Origin: Roseibacillus sp. | Lineage (GTDB): Bacteria > Verrucomicrobiota > Verrucomicrobiia > Verrucomicrobiales > Akkermansiaceae | Assembly: GCA_029242545.1 (NCBI GenBank) | Contig: JAQWTV010000039.1 | Location: 1 to 44,140 of the forward strand | Length of the DNA stretch: 44,140 nucleotides | Direction: 5' to 3' | Part shown: piece by piece, positions 8,670-16,604 of the stretch | How positions within the stretch are numbered: the first letter of the stretch is position 1 | How the letters are laid out: every line of letters begins with the position of its first letter | The notes under the pieces: generated by a model | The model's input: the letters and a program-made list of their open reading frames with translations, nothing else | Database searches by the model: none | What the model was told of the DNA's origin: nothing | Position numbers and translations under genes: made by a program

Positions 8670-9422
8670 TTACCGCCTTACCCCGAGGTTCCGAGAGAAC
8701 AGGGGCCTACCCAACAGATCCGGATCGCCATCCCCGTTATCATCGATCAGGTCAAGACTCTCAATGTAGTCAAATTTATTGCTCTTAAGGGCGTAGAAAC
8801 TGGCGGTGTAAGCGATAACAGCACCAGGGTAGGATACCACGTTATCAATCGCATCGTGGCTGTGCATGTTCTTGACCTGTCCGTGAGTTCCGGGAACGAG
8901 CACAGGATCCTGAGCATCATCATAGATCATCTGGGTCATCTTAACGAGATATACCCGGCCTTCGACTCTTTCGAGGTCTTCCTGAAAATCGGCGTCTGCA
9001 TCTCCCCTTCGGCGTACCGCCGGCTGGAGGATAAAGTCCTTCCCTGACTGCCCGGTGGCGAGAGCGAACGGCTCCAGCGAGGCGTCCTCCCTGATCTGCT
9101 GGGGATCACCTCGGTAATTGTAAAGGAAGACAGCTTTTTCCTCCTTGCCTGAATCCCGAATCCACTCAAATGCCTTGTGAAAAGCATTTTCGTAGGCTCC
9201 GTCAGGGCCCTCTCTCAACGTGCTCAACTCTCTCTCGAGGGAGTTCGTCAGACGGCCCGCTTCCTGCGCACTCAACGCCTTCCGAATACCAGCCGAGGCT
9301 GGTCCAAAGACCGCAAGAAAGGTGGTGAGAAGAACTGCGACTACTCCGATCGCAATGACGGTTTCCATGAGCGTAAAGCCATGGCGATTTCCGGGACGAG
9401 AGTGGGACAAAACCATGTTCAT
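8670..9422 (-). CDS. Pseudopilin-like protein with type IV prepilin signal (second of trio)
   Basis: The protein has 250 residues. The leader ends NRHG before FTLMETVIAIGVVAVLL, with Glu at mature position 5 and a hydrophobic N-terminal helix, so it should be cleaved and methylated by a prepilin peptidase. The rest is soluble with no obvious named domain. The start codon overlaps the stop of the upstream pseudopilin gene (ATGA at 9419-9422), which implies translational coupling. By order and size it could correspond to a GspI/GspG-like or 'Verru_Chthon cassette protein B' member; this is uncertain. Confidence 0.77.
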   Translation of the reverse strand: MNMVLSHSRPGNRHGFTLMETVIAIGVVAVLLTTFLAVFGPASAGIRKALSAQEAGRLTNSLERELSTLREGPDGAYENAFHKAFEWIRDSGKEEKAVFLYNYRGDPQQIREDASLEPFALATGQSGKDFILQPAVRRRGDADADFQEDLERVEGRVYLVKMTQMIYDDAQDPVLVPGTHGQVKNMHSHDAIDNVVSYPGAVIAYTASFYALKSNKFDYIESLDLIDDNGDGDPDLLGRPLFSRNLGVRR

Positions 9423-10183
9423 TGAGCGAGATCAATCTGTTCGGGGCTTCGAAAAATGGAAGTGCGGCCGTTACGCCACACCACGAAACCAACCTTGTTG
9501 TTCTTCATCAGTTTTGGCTCCTCCTCGTCGCGGGGCCTCGTTCCGCTAATCAGGACCACCGCGGCCCCAGGCTCCATGCCGGCATCCTCACCATCAACAC
9601 AAACTCCCTCGGGGTTAAACTCAAAGTAGTAGCACTCCTTGAAAGAGTCCGCTCCATTAGCGTCTTTACCAGGGAGGTCGATTCTCATGGTGCCAGGTTT
9701 ACCGACCCCAATCGCATCAGCCACCCGGTCGCTTTCCTCCGGGCTGAAATAGACCCCCGAAGGAAGCTTCGTTCCACGGGTGATTACTTCCCAACCCGCT
9801 CCCTCTACATCGCCTTCCCGGTCCGTGCTTTCGACAGCCACGCACATGTAGGAAAGATACCGGTCACGATCGTCTAATTCTGAGTCGTTCAGCTCCTTAT
9901 GAATCAGAATTCGGGCCCGAGTTCCCCGGCCCACGGCAGCACTGCGGGCTTCATCGAAAAGAGCCTCCGTGACGGAAAGGGCCGTCGTGGTGGCCTGCCC
10001 ACGATCGATATTCTGTATTCCAACCGCTGCAACCGACAAGAGGATGGCGATCACCATCATAACGGCCATGATCTCCACCAAGGTGAATCCTGCCCTTAGG
10101 CCTCTTGAGAGCGAGTCTCCTAGTTTTGATGTCTGTTTCGTGCGCACGGAGTATGGTCGATCCTTACGAATTTTCGGCCCCAA
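9419..10183 (-). CDS. Pseudopilin-like protein, GspH/FimT-like (first of trio)
   Basis: The protein has 254 residues with a prepilin leader that is long (about 32 residues, ending RAG) before FTLVEIMAVMMVIAILL, with Glu at mature position 5. After the helix, the sequence A-L-S-V-T-E-A-L-F-D-E-A-R-S-A-A-V resembles the GspH/FimT 'L..AR..A' region. It is the first gene of the trio; its start lies 243 bp from the divergent His/Tyr-rich lipoprotein gene, leaving room for a promoter. An internal start could shorten the leader, but no strong ribosome-binding site decides it. Confidence 0.77.
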   Translation of the reverse strand: MGPKIRKDRPYSVRTKQTSKLGDSLSRGLRAGFTLVEIMAVMMVIAILLSVAAVGIQNIDRGQATTTALSVTEALFDEARSAAVGRGTRARILIHKELNDSELDDRDRYLSYMCVAVESTDREGDVEGAGWEVITRGTKLPSGVYFSPEESDRVADAIGVGKPGTMRIDLPGKDANGADSFKECYYFEFNPEGVCVDGEDAGMEPGAAVVLISGTRPRDEEEPKLMKNNKVGFVVWRNGRTSIFRSPEQIDLAQ

Positions 10184-10425
10184 TCATAGGAGTTTCCCAC
10201 ATCATGGCAAGACATTGTAAGCACATTGTAATCTCATTCTCCGGGCCATGTGCCCTCAGGACCGTAAGCCCCTGTTTTCTCGGTAAATACCGTGATTTCA
10301 TCATCCCCTCCGGACTCCAGGGAGCGAGAATGTCCACCCCATGAATGGGTAACGGTGGAGGATATCCTGTATTGCGAAATCCAGATTCTCCCGAATAAAC
10401 TAACCCACATTCTCGTCCTACACTC

Positions 10426-11112
10426 ATGAAGCGCCTCCTGCCCCTGCCCATCTGCCTGCTCTGCACCGTTCTTCTGAGCTCGTGTGTATATGACCCTTAC
10501 GCTTCCTCCCATTACGGCAACAGCCACGGTCACTACCATGGTGGCTATCACAACGGCTTTTTCAGCGACTACTATATTGGGATTCACAAAACCTATTACC
10601 GCTATCGCCACACTAGGTGCTCGCATTGCAGTCACTACCCTTGTCGTGGAGGACACCGCACTAACTATCACACCTACTACCGCGATTACCGTAAGCCGCT
10701 TCACGGAGGTGATCGAGCCCATCATGATCGAGGTAACGGTCGCGATAGAGACCAGAGCATGGGAGATAGCGAAAAGCCGCGCAGTCGCTCCGTGAAGGAG
10801 ACCTCTCGCCTATCTTTGAGCGACCCTCAACACAATCTCCCTTTCTTATTGGGAAACCGTAAAGCACCGCCTGTTTCGCCCTCAAGCAATATTAAGGAGC
10901 CGTCCAGCAGTCCTCGCTCATTCACAACCCGAAAGACGCCTCCGAAATTGTATCCTTCGGCTCAACCCAGCCCTACGAGAATGCCCTCCGGATCCCGGCC
11001 TTCTCGGAGCCGACCGGAAAGAACATCTCGACCCGCACCCTCATCCAGTCCGAAAACCTACCCGAAGACACAGAAATCATCCGAGAAGTCTGCCCCTTCT
11101 AAAAAAGACTAA
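10426..11112 (+). CDS. His/Tyr/Gly-rich lipoprotein
   Basis: The 228-residue protein begins with a lipoprotein signal (MKRLLPLPICLLCTVLLSSC, lipidated Cys20). Residues 21-100 are rich in His, Tyr, Gly and Arg (for example SHGHYHGGYHNG). They contain a compact Cys group (C65, C68, C73), which could bind metal. The last 110 residues are low complexity, rich in Ser, Pro, Arg and Lys, as in a cell-wall-spanning or disordered tail. I recognise no domain. The clean signal peptide and start make it a real gene, though long shadow frames exist because of its simple composition. It is divergent from the pseudopilin trio and converges on the rhomboid gene. Confidence 0.66.
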   Translation: MKRLLPLPICLLCTVLLSSCVYDPYASSHYGNSHGHYHGGYHNGFFSDYYIGIHKTYYRYRHTRCSHCSHYPCRGGHRTNYHTYYRDYRKPLHGGDRAHHDRGNGRDRDQSMGDSEKPRSRSVKETSRLSLSDPQHNLPFLLGNRKAPPVSPSSNIKEPSSSPRSFTTRKTPPKLYPSAQPSPTRMPSGSRPSRSRPERTSRPAPSSSPKTYPKTQKSSEKSAPSKKD

Positions 11113-11146
11113 GCGCTCCTAGCGCTGCTCCTCGGAGAACTAAGCT

Positions 11147-11167
11147 GAGGCCCCTCTCAGGGGCTTC
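11147..11167. terminator. Bidirectional hairpin between lipoprotein and rhomboid genes
   Basis: GAGGCCCCT and AGGGGCTTC form about nine pairs (one G-U) around a 3-base loop. The hairpin overlaps the stop codon of the minus-strand rhomboid gene and lies about 35 bp after the lipoprotein stop. A pyrimidine-rich stretch follows on the plus strand. Confidence 0.45.
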
Positions 11168-11960
11168 CTTCTTCACGCTTTTTGCGGTCGCGTCGCAAAT
11201 CCTCCAGAGTTACCGGTTTACCTACCAGCTGGCGCACAGAGAGAACACCCACCAATCCTCCCCCAATATGACAGGGGTGACTGATGAGGAAAACACTGGC
11301 ACCCAACGCTTCCGCCCTCACCACCCAGTTTCCTACCGTAGCAAGAATCGGGAACCCTAGCCCAGGCGTGAGAAGGAAGAGGATAAGAGCAGAAAGCATG
11401 ATTCCCCACCCGAGATTCTTACCGGAAACCATCAACGGCCACATCCGCGAATCGGGCGACAGGCTGACGAGCGCCATCAGAAGTGCCATCATCCCTCCAG
11501 ACGCACCCACCAGAGGCAGGTAAGACGGAATCATACTGGCTCCGAGGGGCTTGGCAGGAAATAGAAGAATATGCAGAAGGCCCCCTCCAACAACGCCCGC
11601 AATATAGATACCTGCACTTCTCCGAGCTCCCAGAATACATGCGACCCGACCCCCAATCGCATAAATGACAACCACATTCATAATCAGGTGTAGCCATGAT
11701 CCATGGAAAAAAGAATAGGTCAGAATCTGCCACCCCTTGCCTTCAAGCATCCCCGGTCGGCTGAGCCCGAACACGCCATAGAATCCAGTAGCGTCGACTT
11801 TTTCCGGACCGCCCAGAGCCTCGGTCGCGATATGAATAATCACCAATAGGGCAGTCAGGACCGTGAGCCAGTCAGCTCCAGGTCGATGGACATTAAGCCG
11901 CAAGGGAGGGAAGTGGCGCTTCATACGCTGGTAGATCCGCTCGAGGTGCCATTTTTTCAA
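11157..11960 (-). CDS. Rhomboid-family intramembrane serine protease
   Basis: The protein has 267 residues and about six membrane segments. The catalytic pair is visible: the nucleophile Ser154 in VGASGG (the GxSG motif) and His231 in CHIGGGLVG. The HGSWLHLIMNV segment (86-96) matches the loop/helix-2 region of rhomboids. The C-terminal tail (about 247-267) is highly charged and cytoplasmic. Rhomboids cleave single-pass membrane proteins; the substrate here is unknown. It is 72 bp downstream of nuoC on the same strand and could be read from the same transcript. Confidence 0.87.
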   Translation of the reverse strand: MKKWHLERIYQRMKRHFPPLRLNVHRPGADWLTVLTALLVIIHIATEALGGPEKVDATGFYGVFGLSRPGMLEGKGWQILTYSFFHGSWLHLIMNVVVIYAIGGRVACILGARRSAGIYIAGVVGGGLLHILLFPAKPLGASMIPSYLPLVGASGGMMALLMALVSLSPDSRMWPLMVSGKNLGWGIMLSALILFLLTPGLGFPILATVGNWVVRAEALGASVFLISHPCHIGGGLVGVLSVRQLVGKPVTLEDLRRDRKKREEGSP

Positions 11961-12032
11961 AGGACCCGGAAGAAGAAAGGTTCTCCGCCCCGCATGGATC
12001 TTGGTCCTCGCCCTTGCTTGGGCACCATAACT

Positions 12033-12626
12033 CTAGCTTTCGCCTTTGGCCCGGGGTTCTCCCCGCACTCGATCCGCACCCGGACTAGTGACAAATGGCC
12101 CTCCCTCAAGGGGGGCAACTCCAGTGAAAGCGACATCCGGCATCTCACTTGGCTTTCCTGCCAGAGGAAATTCCTTCCGTAGCGGGTAATAGGGATACCC
12201 CTCCCACATGAGAATCCGCTTCATGTTAGGGTGCCCCTTAAATTGCAAACCCATCATGTCGTAGACCTCACGCTCGTGCCAGTTGGCCGTTTTCCAAAGA
12301 GGAACTGAAGTAGGCACTTCCTCTCCCTCGCCTACGGGAGACTTCACCCTGAGATGCTTGTGGTCATCCGTAGTCGCCAGCTCGTAGACAATTTCGAAGC
12401 GGGGATCATCCCCCATGTTGTCGACACTGCTGACATCGAGAAGAAAGTCATACGCAAGAACATCTCGGCAATATGCAAGAACCTCCCCAAGAGCATCGAG
12501 CTTTACCACAACCGTGTGCTCTCCTCGAAACTCCCGCATTTCACGGATCTTGGTCCTGCCGAACTGCTTCCTCAATTTACTTGAGTCGGATCGGCCCCCA
12601 TCTGTTTTCGTCGGTTTGGGGCTCAT
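12033..12626 (-). CDS. nuoC: NADH-quinone oxidoreductase subunit C (30 kDa)
   Basis: The protein has 197 residues. The complex I 30-kDa subunit signature is present: an [12 protein letters not shown] block followed by [14 protein letters not shown] and PLRKEFPL. It is part of the peripheral arm of complex I, on the cytoplasmic face. Its start overlaps the nuoB stop by four bases (12623-12626), so the two are translationally coupled. The first 25 residues are charged and poorly conserved. No nuoD follows; a rhomboid gene does. Confidence 0.94.
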   Translation of the reverse strand: MSPKPTKTDGGRSDSSKLRKQFGRTKIREMREFRGEHTVVVKLDALGEVLAYCRDVLAYDFLLDVSSVDNMGDDPRFEIVYELATTDDHKHLRVKSPVGEGEEVPTSVPLWKTANWHEREVYDMMGLQFKGHPNMKRILMWEGYPYYPLRKEFPLAGKPSEMPDVAFTGVAPLEGGPFVTSPGADRVRGEPRAKGES

Positions 12627-13165
12627 GAGGTCGCCTCCCGGATGCTCGCAATCTGGTCCTTGATTGGCGTTTCTTTTTCAATGATACGCTGGAGCTTCAT
12701 CAACCCCTCCAGAAGAGCCTCCGGACGGGGCGGGCAACCAGAGATGTAAACGTCCACGGGCAGAAGCTGGTCAATTCCCTGGAGAACCGCATAGCTCCGA
12801 TACATGCCTCCGCTCGAAGCGCAGGCTCCCATGGCAATACACCACTTAGGCTCGGGCATCTGCTCCCAGATCCGACGAACAGCCAGAGCCATCTTATAGG
12901 TAACCGTCCCTGAGACAATCATGACGTCGGCCTGCCGGGGAGAGAACCGCATCACTTCTGCTCCGAATCGGGAGATATCAAAGCGGGCCGCACCGGTTGC
13001 CATCAGTTCGATTGCGCAGCAAGCCAGGCCCATAGGCATGGGCCAAAGAGAGTTCTTGCGCATCCAGTTGATGGCAGAGTCAAGGCGCGTAAAAACGATG
13101 TTGCCCTCAACCTTGGAATCGTAGGCAGCATGGGAAAGCATCTTCGCAGGGTTTTCAGAAGCCAC
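12623..13165 (-). CDS. nuoB: NADH-quinone oxidoreductase subunit B (20 kDa)
   Basis: The protein has 180 residues. All four ligands of the terminal iron-sulfur cluster N2 are present: Cys49 and Cys50 ([10 protein letters not shown]), Cys115 (MGACASSGG) and Cys144 (ISGCPPRPE). The protein hands electrons from the cluster chain to quinone. The start is GTG at 13165, without a Shine-Dalgarno sequence. A candidate promoter places the transcription start almost on the start codon. nuoA, which normally precedes nuoB, is missing; a divergent LarA-type gene occupies that place. Confidence 0.95.
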   Translation of the reverse strand: MASENPAKMLSHAAYDSKVEGNIVFTRLDSAINWMRKNSLWPMPMGLACCAIELMATGAARFDISRFGAEVMRFSPRQADVMIVSGTVTYKMALAVRRIWEQMPEPKWCIAMGACASSGGMYRSYAVLQGIDQLLPVDVYISGCPPRPEALLEGLMKLQRIIEKETPIKDQIASIREATS

Positions 13166-13172
13166 TTGAGGT

Positions 13173-13200
13173 AGAATACCGCCGCTTTTCCCCTACTCAA
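13173..13200 (-). promoter_or_regulatory. Candidate sigma-70 promoter of nuoB
   Basis: On the minus strand, TTGAGT (13200-13195) and TATTCT (13178-13173) are separated by 16 bp. The -10 element ends 7 bp before the GTG start of nuoB, so the transcript would be leaderless or nearly so. Seen by eye only. Confidence 0.4.
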
Positions 13201-13207
13201 GACCAGC

Positions 13208-13225
13208 TTGTGAAATTTTTCACAA
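13208..13225. promoter_or_regulatory. CRP/FNR-family-like operator, perfect palindrome
   Basis: TTGTGAAATTTTTCACAA is a perfect 8-2-8 inverted repeat and matches TGTGA-N6-TCACA, the half-sites bound by CRP of enteric bacteria. It lies between the divergent nuoB and LarA-type genes, 8 bp upstream of the proposed nuoB -35 element. The centre is about 51 bp from the proposed nuoB start point, which is not a canonical class I or II activation distance. Confidence 0.5.
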
Positions 13226-13283
13226 AGTCGCGCCCTGGCCTCTAAGCGCTCGATTTTAAGGAAGTCTGCAGGTAAAACCCCCC

Positions 13284-14552
13284 GTGCTTCTTTTCTCCCA
13301 GGGCTCCCCCACCACAAACCTGAGCGACGAAGACCTCTCTATGGGCCTGAACTCTGCCCTCGCTCAGCTGGGCGAACGGAGAAAAGTCCTGCTGGTCCCA
13401 CCTGATTTTTCGCGCTTCTACAGCAAGGCCGGGCCGCTGGCCTGTAGTGCGGCGGCCTACTATCAAGACAACCTCGCCGACGTTCTTCCGGCCCTTGGGA
13501 CCCACTTTCCCATGACGGATGACCAACTCGAGCGGATGTATCCTACTGTTCCCCGGGACCGAATCCGGCCCCACCGCTGGCGGGAAGACGTCGTCACTAT
13601 CGGCGAAGTCTCTGCAGATTTTGTCTCTCAGGCCACGGAAGGAGTGTGGAACCGCCCGTGGCCCGCCCAACTGAACAAACTCGTATGGGAAGGTGGCCAC
13701 GACCTCATCCTCTCGATCGGGCAAGCTGTCCCCCACGAGGTCATCGGCGTTGCCAATGGAAATAAAAATCTCTTTGTCGGAACGGGCGGAGAGGCAGGGA
13801 TCAATGAAAGTCACTACATCGGATCCGTCTATGGCACGGAGAGAATGATGGGAAGGACCGACACCTGCCTCCGAAGGATCCTGAACCACGCAGAGGATAC
13901 ATTCTGTGGGCATCTCCCGATCATCTACGCTCAGACTGTCATCGAAGCTGATACCAGTGGCGATCTGGTCACGCGGGGCCTTTTCGTTGGAGACCGGGAG
14001 GCATTCGAGGCAGCTGCGGAGCTTGCGGTAGAGGTAAACTTCAATCACCTCGATAAAGAACTCGGAAAAGTAGTGGTCTTTATGGACCCAGACGAGTTCC
14101 ACAGCACCTGGATCGGCAACAAGGGAATTTACCGGACCCGAATGGCGATTGCAGATGGAGGAGAGCTCGTGATCCTCGCACCGGGTGTTCGCACCTTTGG
14201 AGAGGATCCGGAGATCGATCGAATGATCCGTAAATATGGATATCGTAGCAGCTCCGAAGTGATCGACTTCGTGGAGAACAATGAGGACCTCCGCAGTAAC
14301 CTTGGAGCCGCGGCTCATCTCATCCATGGTTCCCCGGAAGGTCGTTTCACCGTCACTTACTGCCCAGGTCACCTCAGTCGCCAACAGATTGAGGATGTGG
14401 GTTACCAGTATGCGGACATCGGAAAGATGATGGACCGCTACCAGCCCACCGGGCGAAGCGAGGGATGGCATACCACCGATGATGGTGAGCAATTCTACTT
14501 TATCGGAAATCCTGCGATGGGACTCTGGGCGGCAAAGGACCGGTTGGCATAA
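13284..14552 (+). CDS. LarA-family nickel-pincer racemase/epimerase homologue
   Basis: The protein has 422 residues, close to Lactiplantibacillus LarA (424). Residues match LarA in kind and spacing: D41/R44 (PDFSR), H74 (GTHF), H151, K161 (NGNKNLFVG) and H177. The intervals H151-K161-H177 (10 and 16) equal those of LarA His174-Lys184-His200. There the Lys carries the nickel-pincer cofactor and the last His is a nickel ligand. LarA relatives racemise or epimerise 2-hydroxyacids and sugar acids; the substrate here is not known. The start is GTG 13284, with an in-frame stop at 13257-13259; ATG 13341 is an alternative. No larB, larC or larE cofactor genes are in the window. It is divergent from nuoB with a shared palindrome between. 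Confidence 0.82.
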   Translation: MLLFSQGSPTTNLSDEDLSMGLNSALAQLGERRKVLLVPPDFSRFYSKAGPLACSAAAYYQDNLADVLPALGTHFPMTDDQLERMYPTVPRDRIRPHRWREDVVTIGEVSADFVSQATEGVWNRPWPAQLNKLVWEGGHDLILSIGQAVPHEVIGVANGNKNLFVGTGGEAGINESHYIGSVYGTERMMGRTDTCLRRILNHAEDTFCGHLPIIYAQTVIEADTSGDLVTRGLFVGDREAFEAAAELAVEVNFNHLDKELGKVVVFMDPDEFHSTWIGNKGIYRTRMAIADGGELVILAPGVRTFGEDPEIDRMIRKYGYRSSSEVIDFVENNEDLRSNLGAAAHLIHGSPEGRFTVTYCPGHLSRQQIEDVGYQYADIGKMMDRYQPTGRSEGWHTTDDGEQFYFIGNPAMGLWAAKDRLA

Positions 14553-14578
14553 CGAAAAACGATAAAGCCGCCTGTAGA

Positions 14579-15346
14579 TTACTCTGAGGGGCCGTCGCCG
14601 GGTGAGGCCTCCAACTGCCTCAGGCGAACGAGGTATTCAATATTACCATCCATTCCCGTAATCGGCGATTCAATACAACCTGCCCACTCGCCCTGTAGCT
14701 CCTCACGAACAAAATTCCGAATCTTCTCCACCGCCTTTTGCCGTAGATCTGGATCACGGACAATCCCACCTTTCCCTACTTCCTCCCTCGATAATTCGAA
14801 CTGTGGCTTGATGAGGCAGATAATTTGCCCCTGTGGCTTCAGCACTCCCATTGCTGCCGGAAGAACCTTGGTCAGCGAAATGAAGGAAAGATCCATCACC
14901 ACCACATCAACTTGTTCTCCAAGGTCAGACTCCGTCAGGTAGCGCCCATTAAACTGCTCCTTTACCTCAACCCGTGAGTCTTTGCGTAATTTCCAGGCCA
15001 GTTGATTGGTTCCTACATCAACTGCATGAACACGCTTTGCCCCATGCTGTAGAAGACAGTCCGTAAAGCCCCCGGTTGAGGCTCCCAGATCAAGGCAAAC
15101 CCATCCCTCGGGATTGACCTCAAAGGATTTGAGAGCGCCTTCCAGCTTCAGCCCCCCTCGACCCACGTATCTAGGCCTCTCGAGGACCGTGAGTTCTTCC
15201 CCGGAACCGATGAGCGTCGAGGGCTTGGAGACACGCTCCGTCCCGCGCATGACCTCTCCTGCCATGATCAGGCGCTTAGCCTGCTCACGGGAGTCACACA
15301 ACCCCCGTGCCACCAGAACATAGTCCGCTCTCTCACCTCGTGCCAT
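14579..15346 (-). CDS. tlyA: TlyA-family rRNA 2'-O-methyltransferase (S4 + FtsJ domains)
   Basis: The protein has 255 residues from ATG 15346, chosen because GAGG precedes it at normal spacing. The frame is open further upstream, but that would overlap the LOG gene. An S4 RNA-binding domain (about 1-60, YVLVARGLCDSREQAKRLI) is followed by an FtsJ-like methyltransferase. Its SAM-binding motif is WVCLDLGASTGGFTDCLLQ, with DLSFISL downstream. TlyA proteins 2'-O-methylate cytidines in 16S and/or 23S rRNA; older annotations call them haemolysins. The start lies 10 bp after the LOG-gene stop, so the two form an operon. Confidence 0.9.
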   Translation of the reverse strand: MARGERADYVLVARGLCDSREQAKRLIMAGEVMRGTERVSKPSTLIGSGEELTVLERPRYVGRGGLKLEGALKSFEVNPEGWVCLDLGASTGGFTDCLLQHGAKRVHAVDVGTNQLAWKLRKDSRVEVKEQFNGRYLTESDLGEQVDVVVMDLSFISLTKVLPAAMGVLKPQGQIICLIKPQFELSREEVGKGGIVRDPDLRQKAVEKIRNFVREELQGEWAGCIESPITGMDGNIEYLVRLRQLEASPGDGPSE

Positions 15347-15356
15347 AATGCTCGCC

Positions 15357-16481
15357 TCAATCCTCTCCGACGATCTTGCTGGAGTTGACTGCATCAATCA
15401 GCTGCCGAAGCCTTCCGAAATCACGCCTGCGATGATGGAATACGAGACGGGTAAGGCTCAACAGATCCGCCTCGTCGCCCTCCTCCTCGAGGGCGTTTCG
15501 CTGAAGAATCTGCCCCTCCTTCACGAGGTCTGTAAAATTCTTTTGAATCTCTAGGAGCGCGCCGTCAGACAGTGGCGCATTCAGACGCAGGACAATCTTG
15601 TCCCCGACATAGCGATAGGAATGAAAGTTCCGATAAAATTGGACGACCTCCTGAACCGCTTCCTCCACGTCATCCGTAACACGGAACAGGTGATGATCAT
15701 TCTCCGAAATCATCCCAAGCCGGCCCAGGTGCTCATCAACGAACTGCTTCCAGAACTTCCAGTATGTCCCCCCGGGTGCGTCGAGAAGAACGATGGGGTA
15801 AATTGAGGCTTTACCGGTCTGAATCAGGGTCAGCGCCTCAAAAACCTCATCCATGGTGCCGAATCCTCCCGGGAGCCCAATCGCAGCATCGGCTTCCTTC
15901 ACGAACGACAGCTTACGGGTGAAAAAATAGTTGAAATTGATGAGCTTCTCATCCCCTTCAATAAATTCGTTGGCAGAGGCCTCAAAGGCCAAGGCGATGT
16001 TGAGACCGAAACTCTCCTCCTTTCCCGCTCCTTCATTCCCTGCCGCCATGATCCCCGGACCCGCCCCGGTGATTGTCATGAACCCTTCCTCCTTCATCCG
16101 GCGCGAGAATTCTACGGCGGTCCTGTAAGCCGGCTCCTCAGGCTTGGTCCGAGCGGATCCAAAAACGCTCACCTTGCGTCGGTCCTGGTATGGATGAAAT
16201 ACCTCACTGGCCTCCCGCATCTCCTTAAGAGCACGATTCATCAGCTTGAAATCACCTCCCGTAACTGCCCCCCCACAGGCAATCCGCACCCCAGTGATCA
16301 TCATCTCTGCAAGGAGACAATGATTCCCGCCTGCACTAATCCGCTCCGCCAACTCAAGGATCTCCTTGTCCAAGCTCTTGTTTCCAGTCGATCCCACATA
16401 AGAGCAGGAGGAGGGAGGAATCATCCCCCCCGTAAAATCCCTGTTTGGTGGAGCCTTGGCCGGGGACACACGATTCTTCAT
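15357..16481 (-). CDS. LOG-family protein (TIGR00730/lysine-decarboxylase-like Rossmann protein)
   Basis: The protein has 374 residues from ATG 16481; the frame continues upstream to 16943 but crosses the DAHP synthase gene and is not coding there. The core shows VSVFGSARTKPEEPAY, ITGAGPGIMAAGNEGA and the diagnostic PGGFGTMDEVFEALT motif. LOG proteins with this motif are cytokinin-riboside 5'-monophosphate phosphoribohydrolases or general nucleotide 5'-monophosphate nucleosidases, not true lysine decarboxylases. The N-terminal 120 residues and the C-terminal 85 residues extend beyond the minimal LOG fold. The gene is divergent from the DAHP synthase gene and followed by tlyA. Confidence 0.86.
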   Translation of the reverse strand: MKNRVSPAKAPPNRDFTGGMIPPSSCSYVGSTGNKSLDKEILELAERISAGGNHCLLAEMMITGVRIACGGAVTGGDFKLMNRALKEMREASEVFHPYQDRRKVSVFGSARTKPEEPAYRTAVEFSRRMKEEGFMTITGAGPGIMAAGNEGAGKEESFGLNIALAFEASANEFIEGDEKLINFNYFFTRKLSFVKEADAAIGLPGGFGTMDEVFEALTLIQTGKASIYPIVLLDAPGGTYWKFWKQFVDEHLGRLGMISENDHHLFRVTDDVEEAVQEVVQFYRNFHSYRYVGDKIVLRLNAPLSDGALLEIQKNFTDLVKEGQILQRNALEEEGDEADLLSLTRLVFHHRRRDFGRLRQLIDAVNSSKIVGED

Positions 16482-16604
16482 AAATACAGGGTAAATTCTA
16501 AAGCACGGTTTCCCAAACCAAAATCGCTTTCCTACGTAACTACCCGGGTTACCCAGGATGGAAATGCCCTTGCATCCAAGCAGCAGCGCAACCACGTTTC
16601 TCCC

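Noticed and set aside
10270-10300. CGGTA-AA-TACCG inverted repeat upstream of the His/Tyr-rich lipoprotein gene as an operator
   Set aside because: Five-base arms are expected by chance and no promoter boxes accompany it.
10234-10795. Long frames on both strands over the His/Tyr-rich lipoprotein gene
   Set aside because: The simple composition of the lipoprotein gene keeps other frames open; only the plus-strand frame from 10426 has a lipoprotein signal.
13242-14492. 416-residue open frame on the minus strand
   Set aside because: It is the antisense of the LarA-type gene, has no domain and arises from codon bias.
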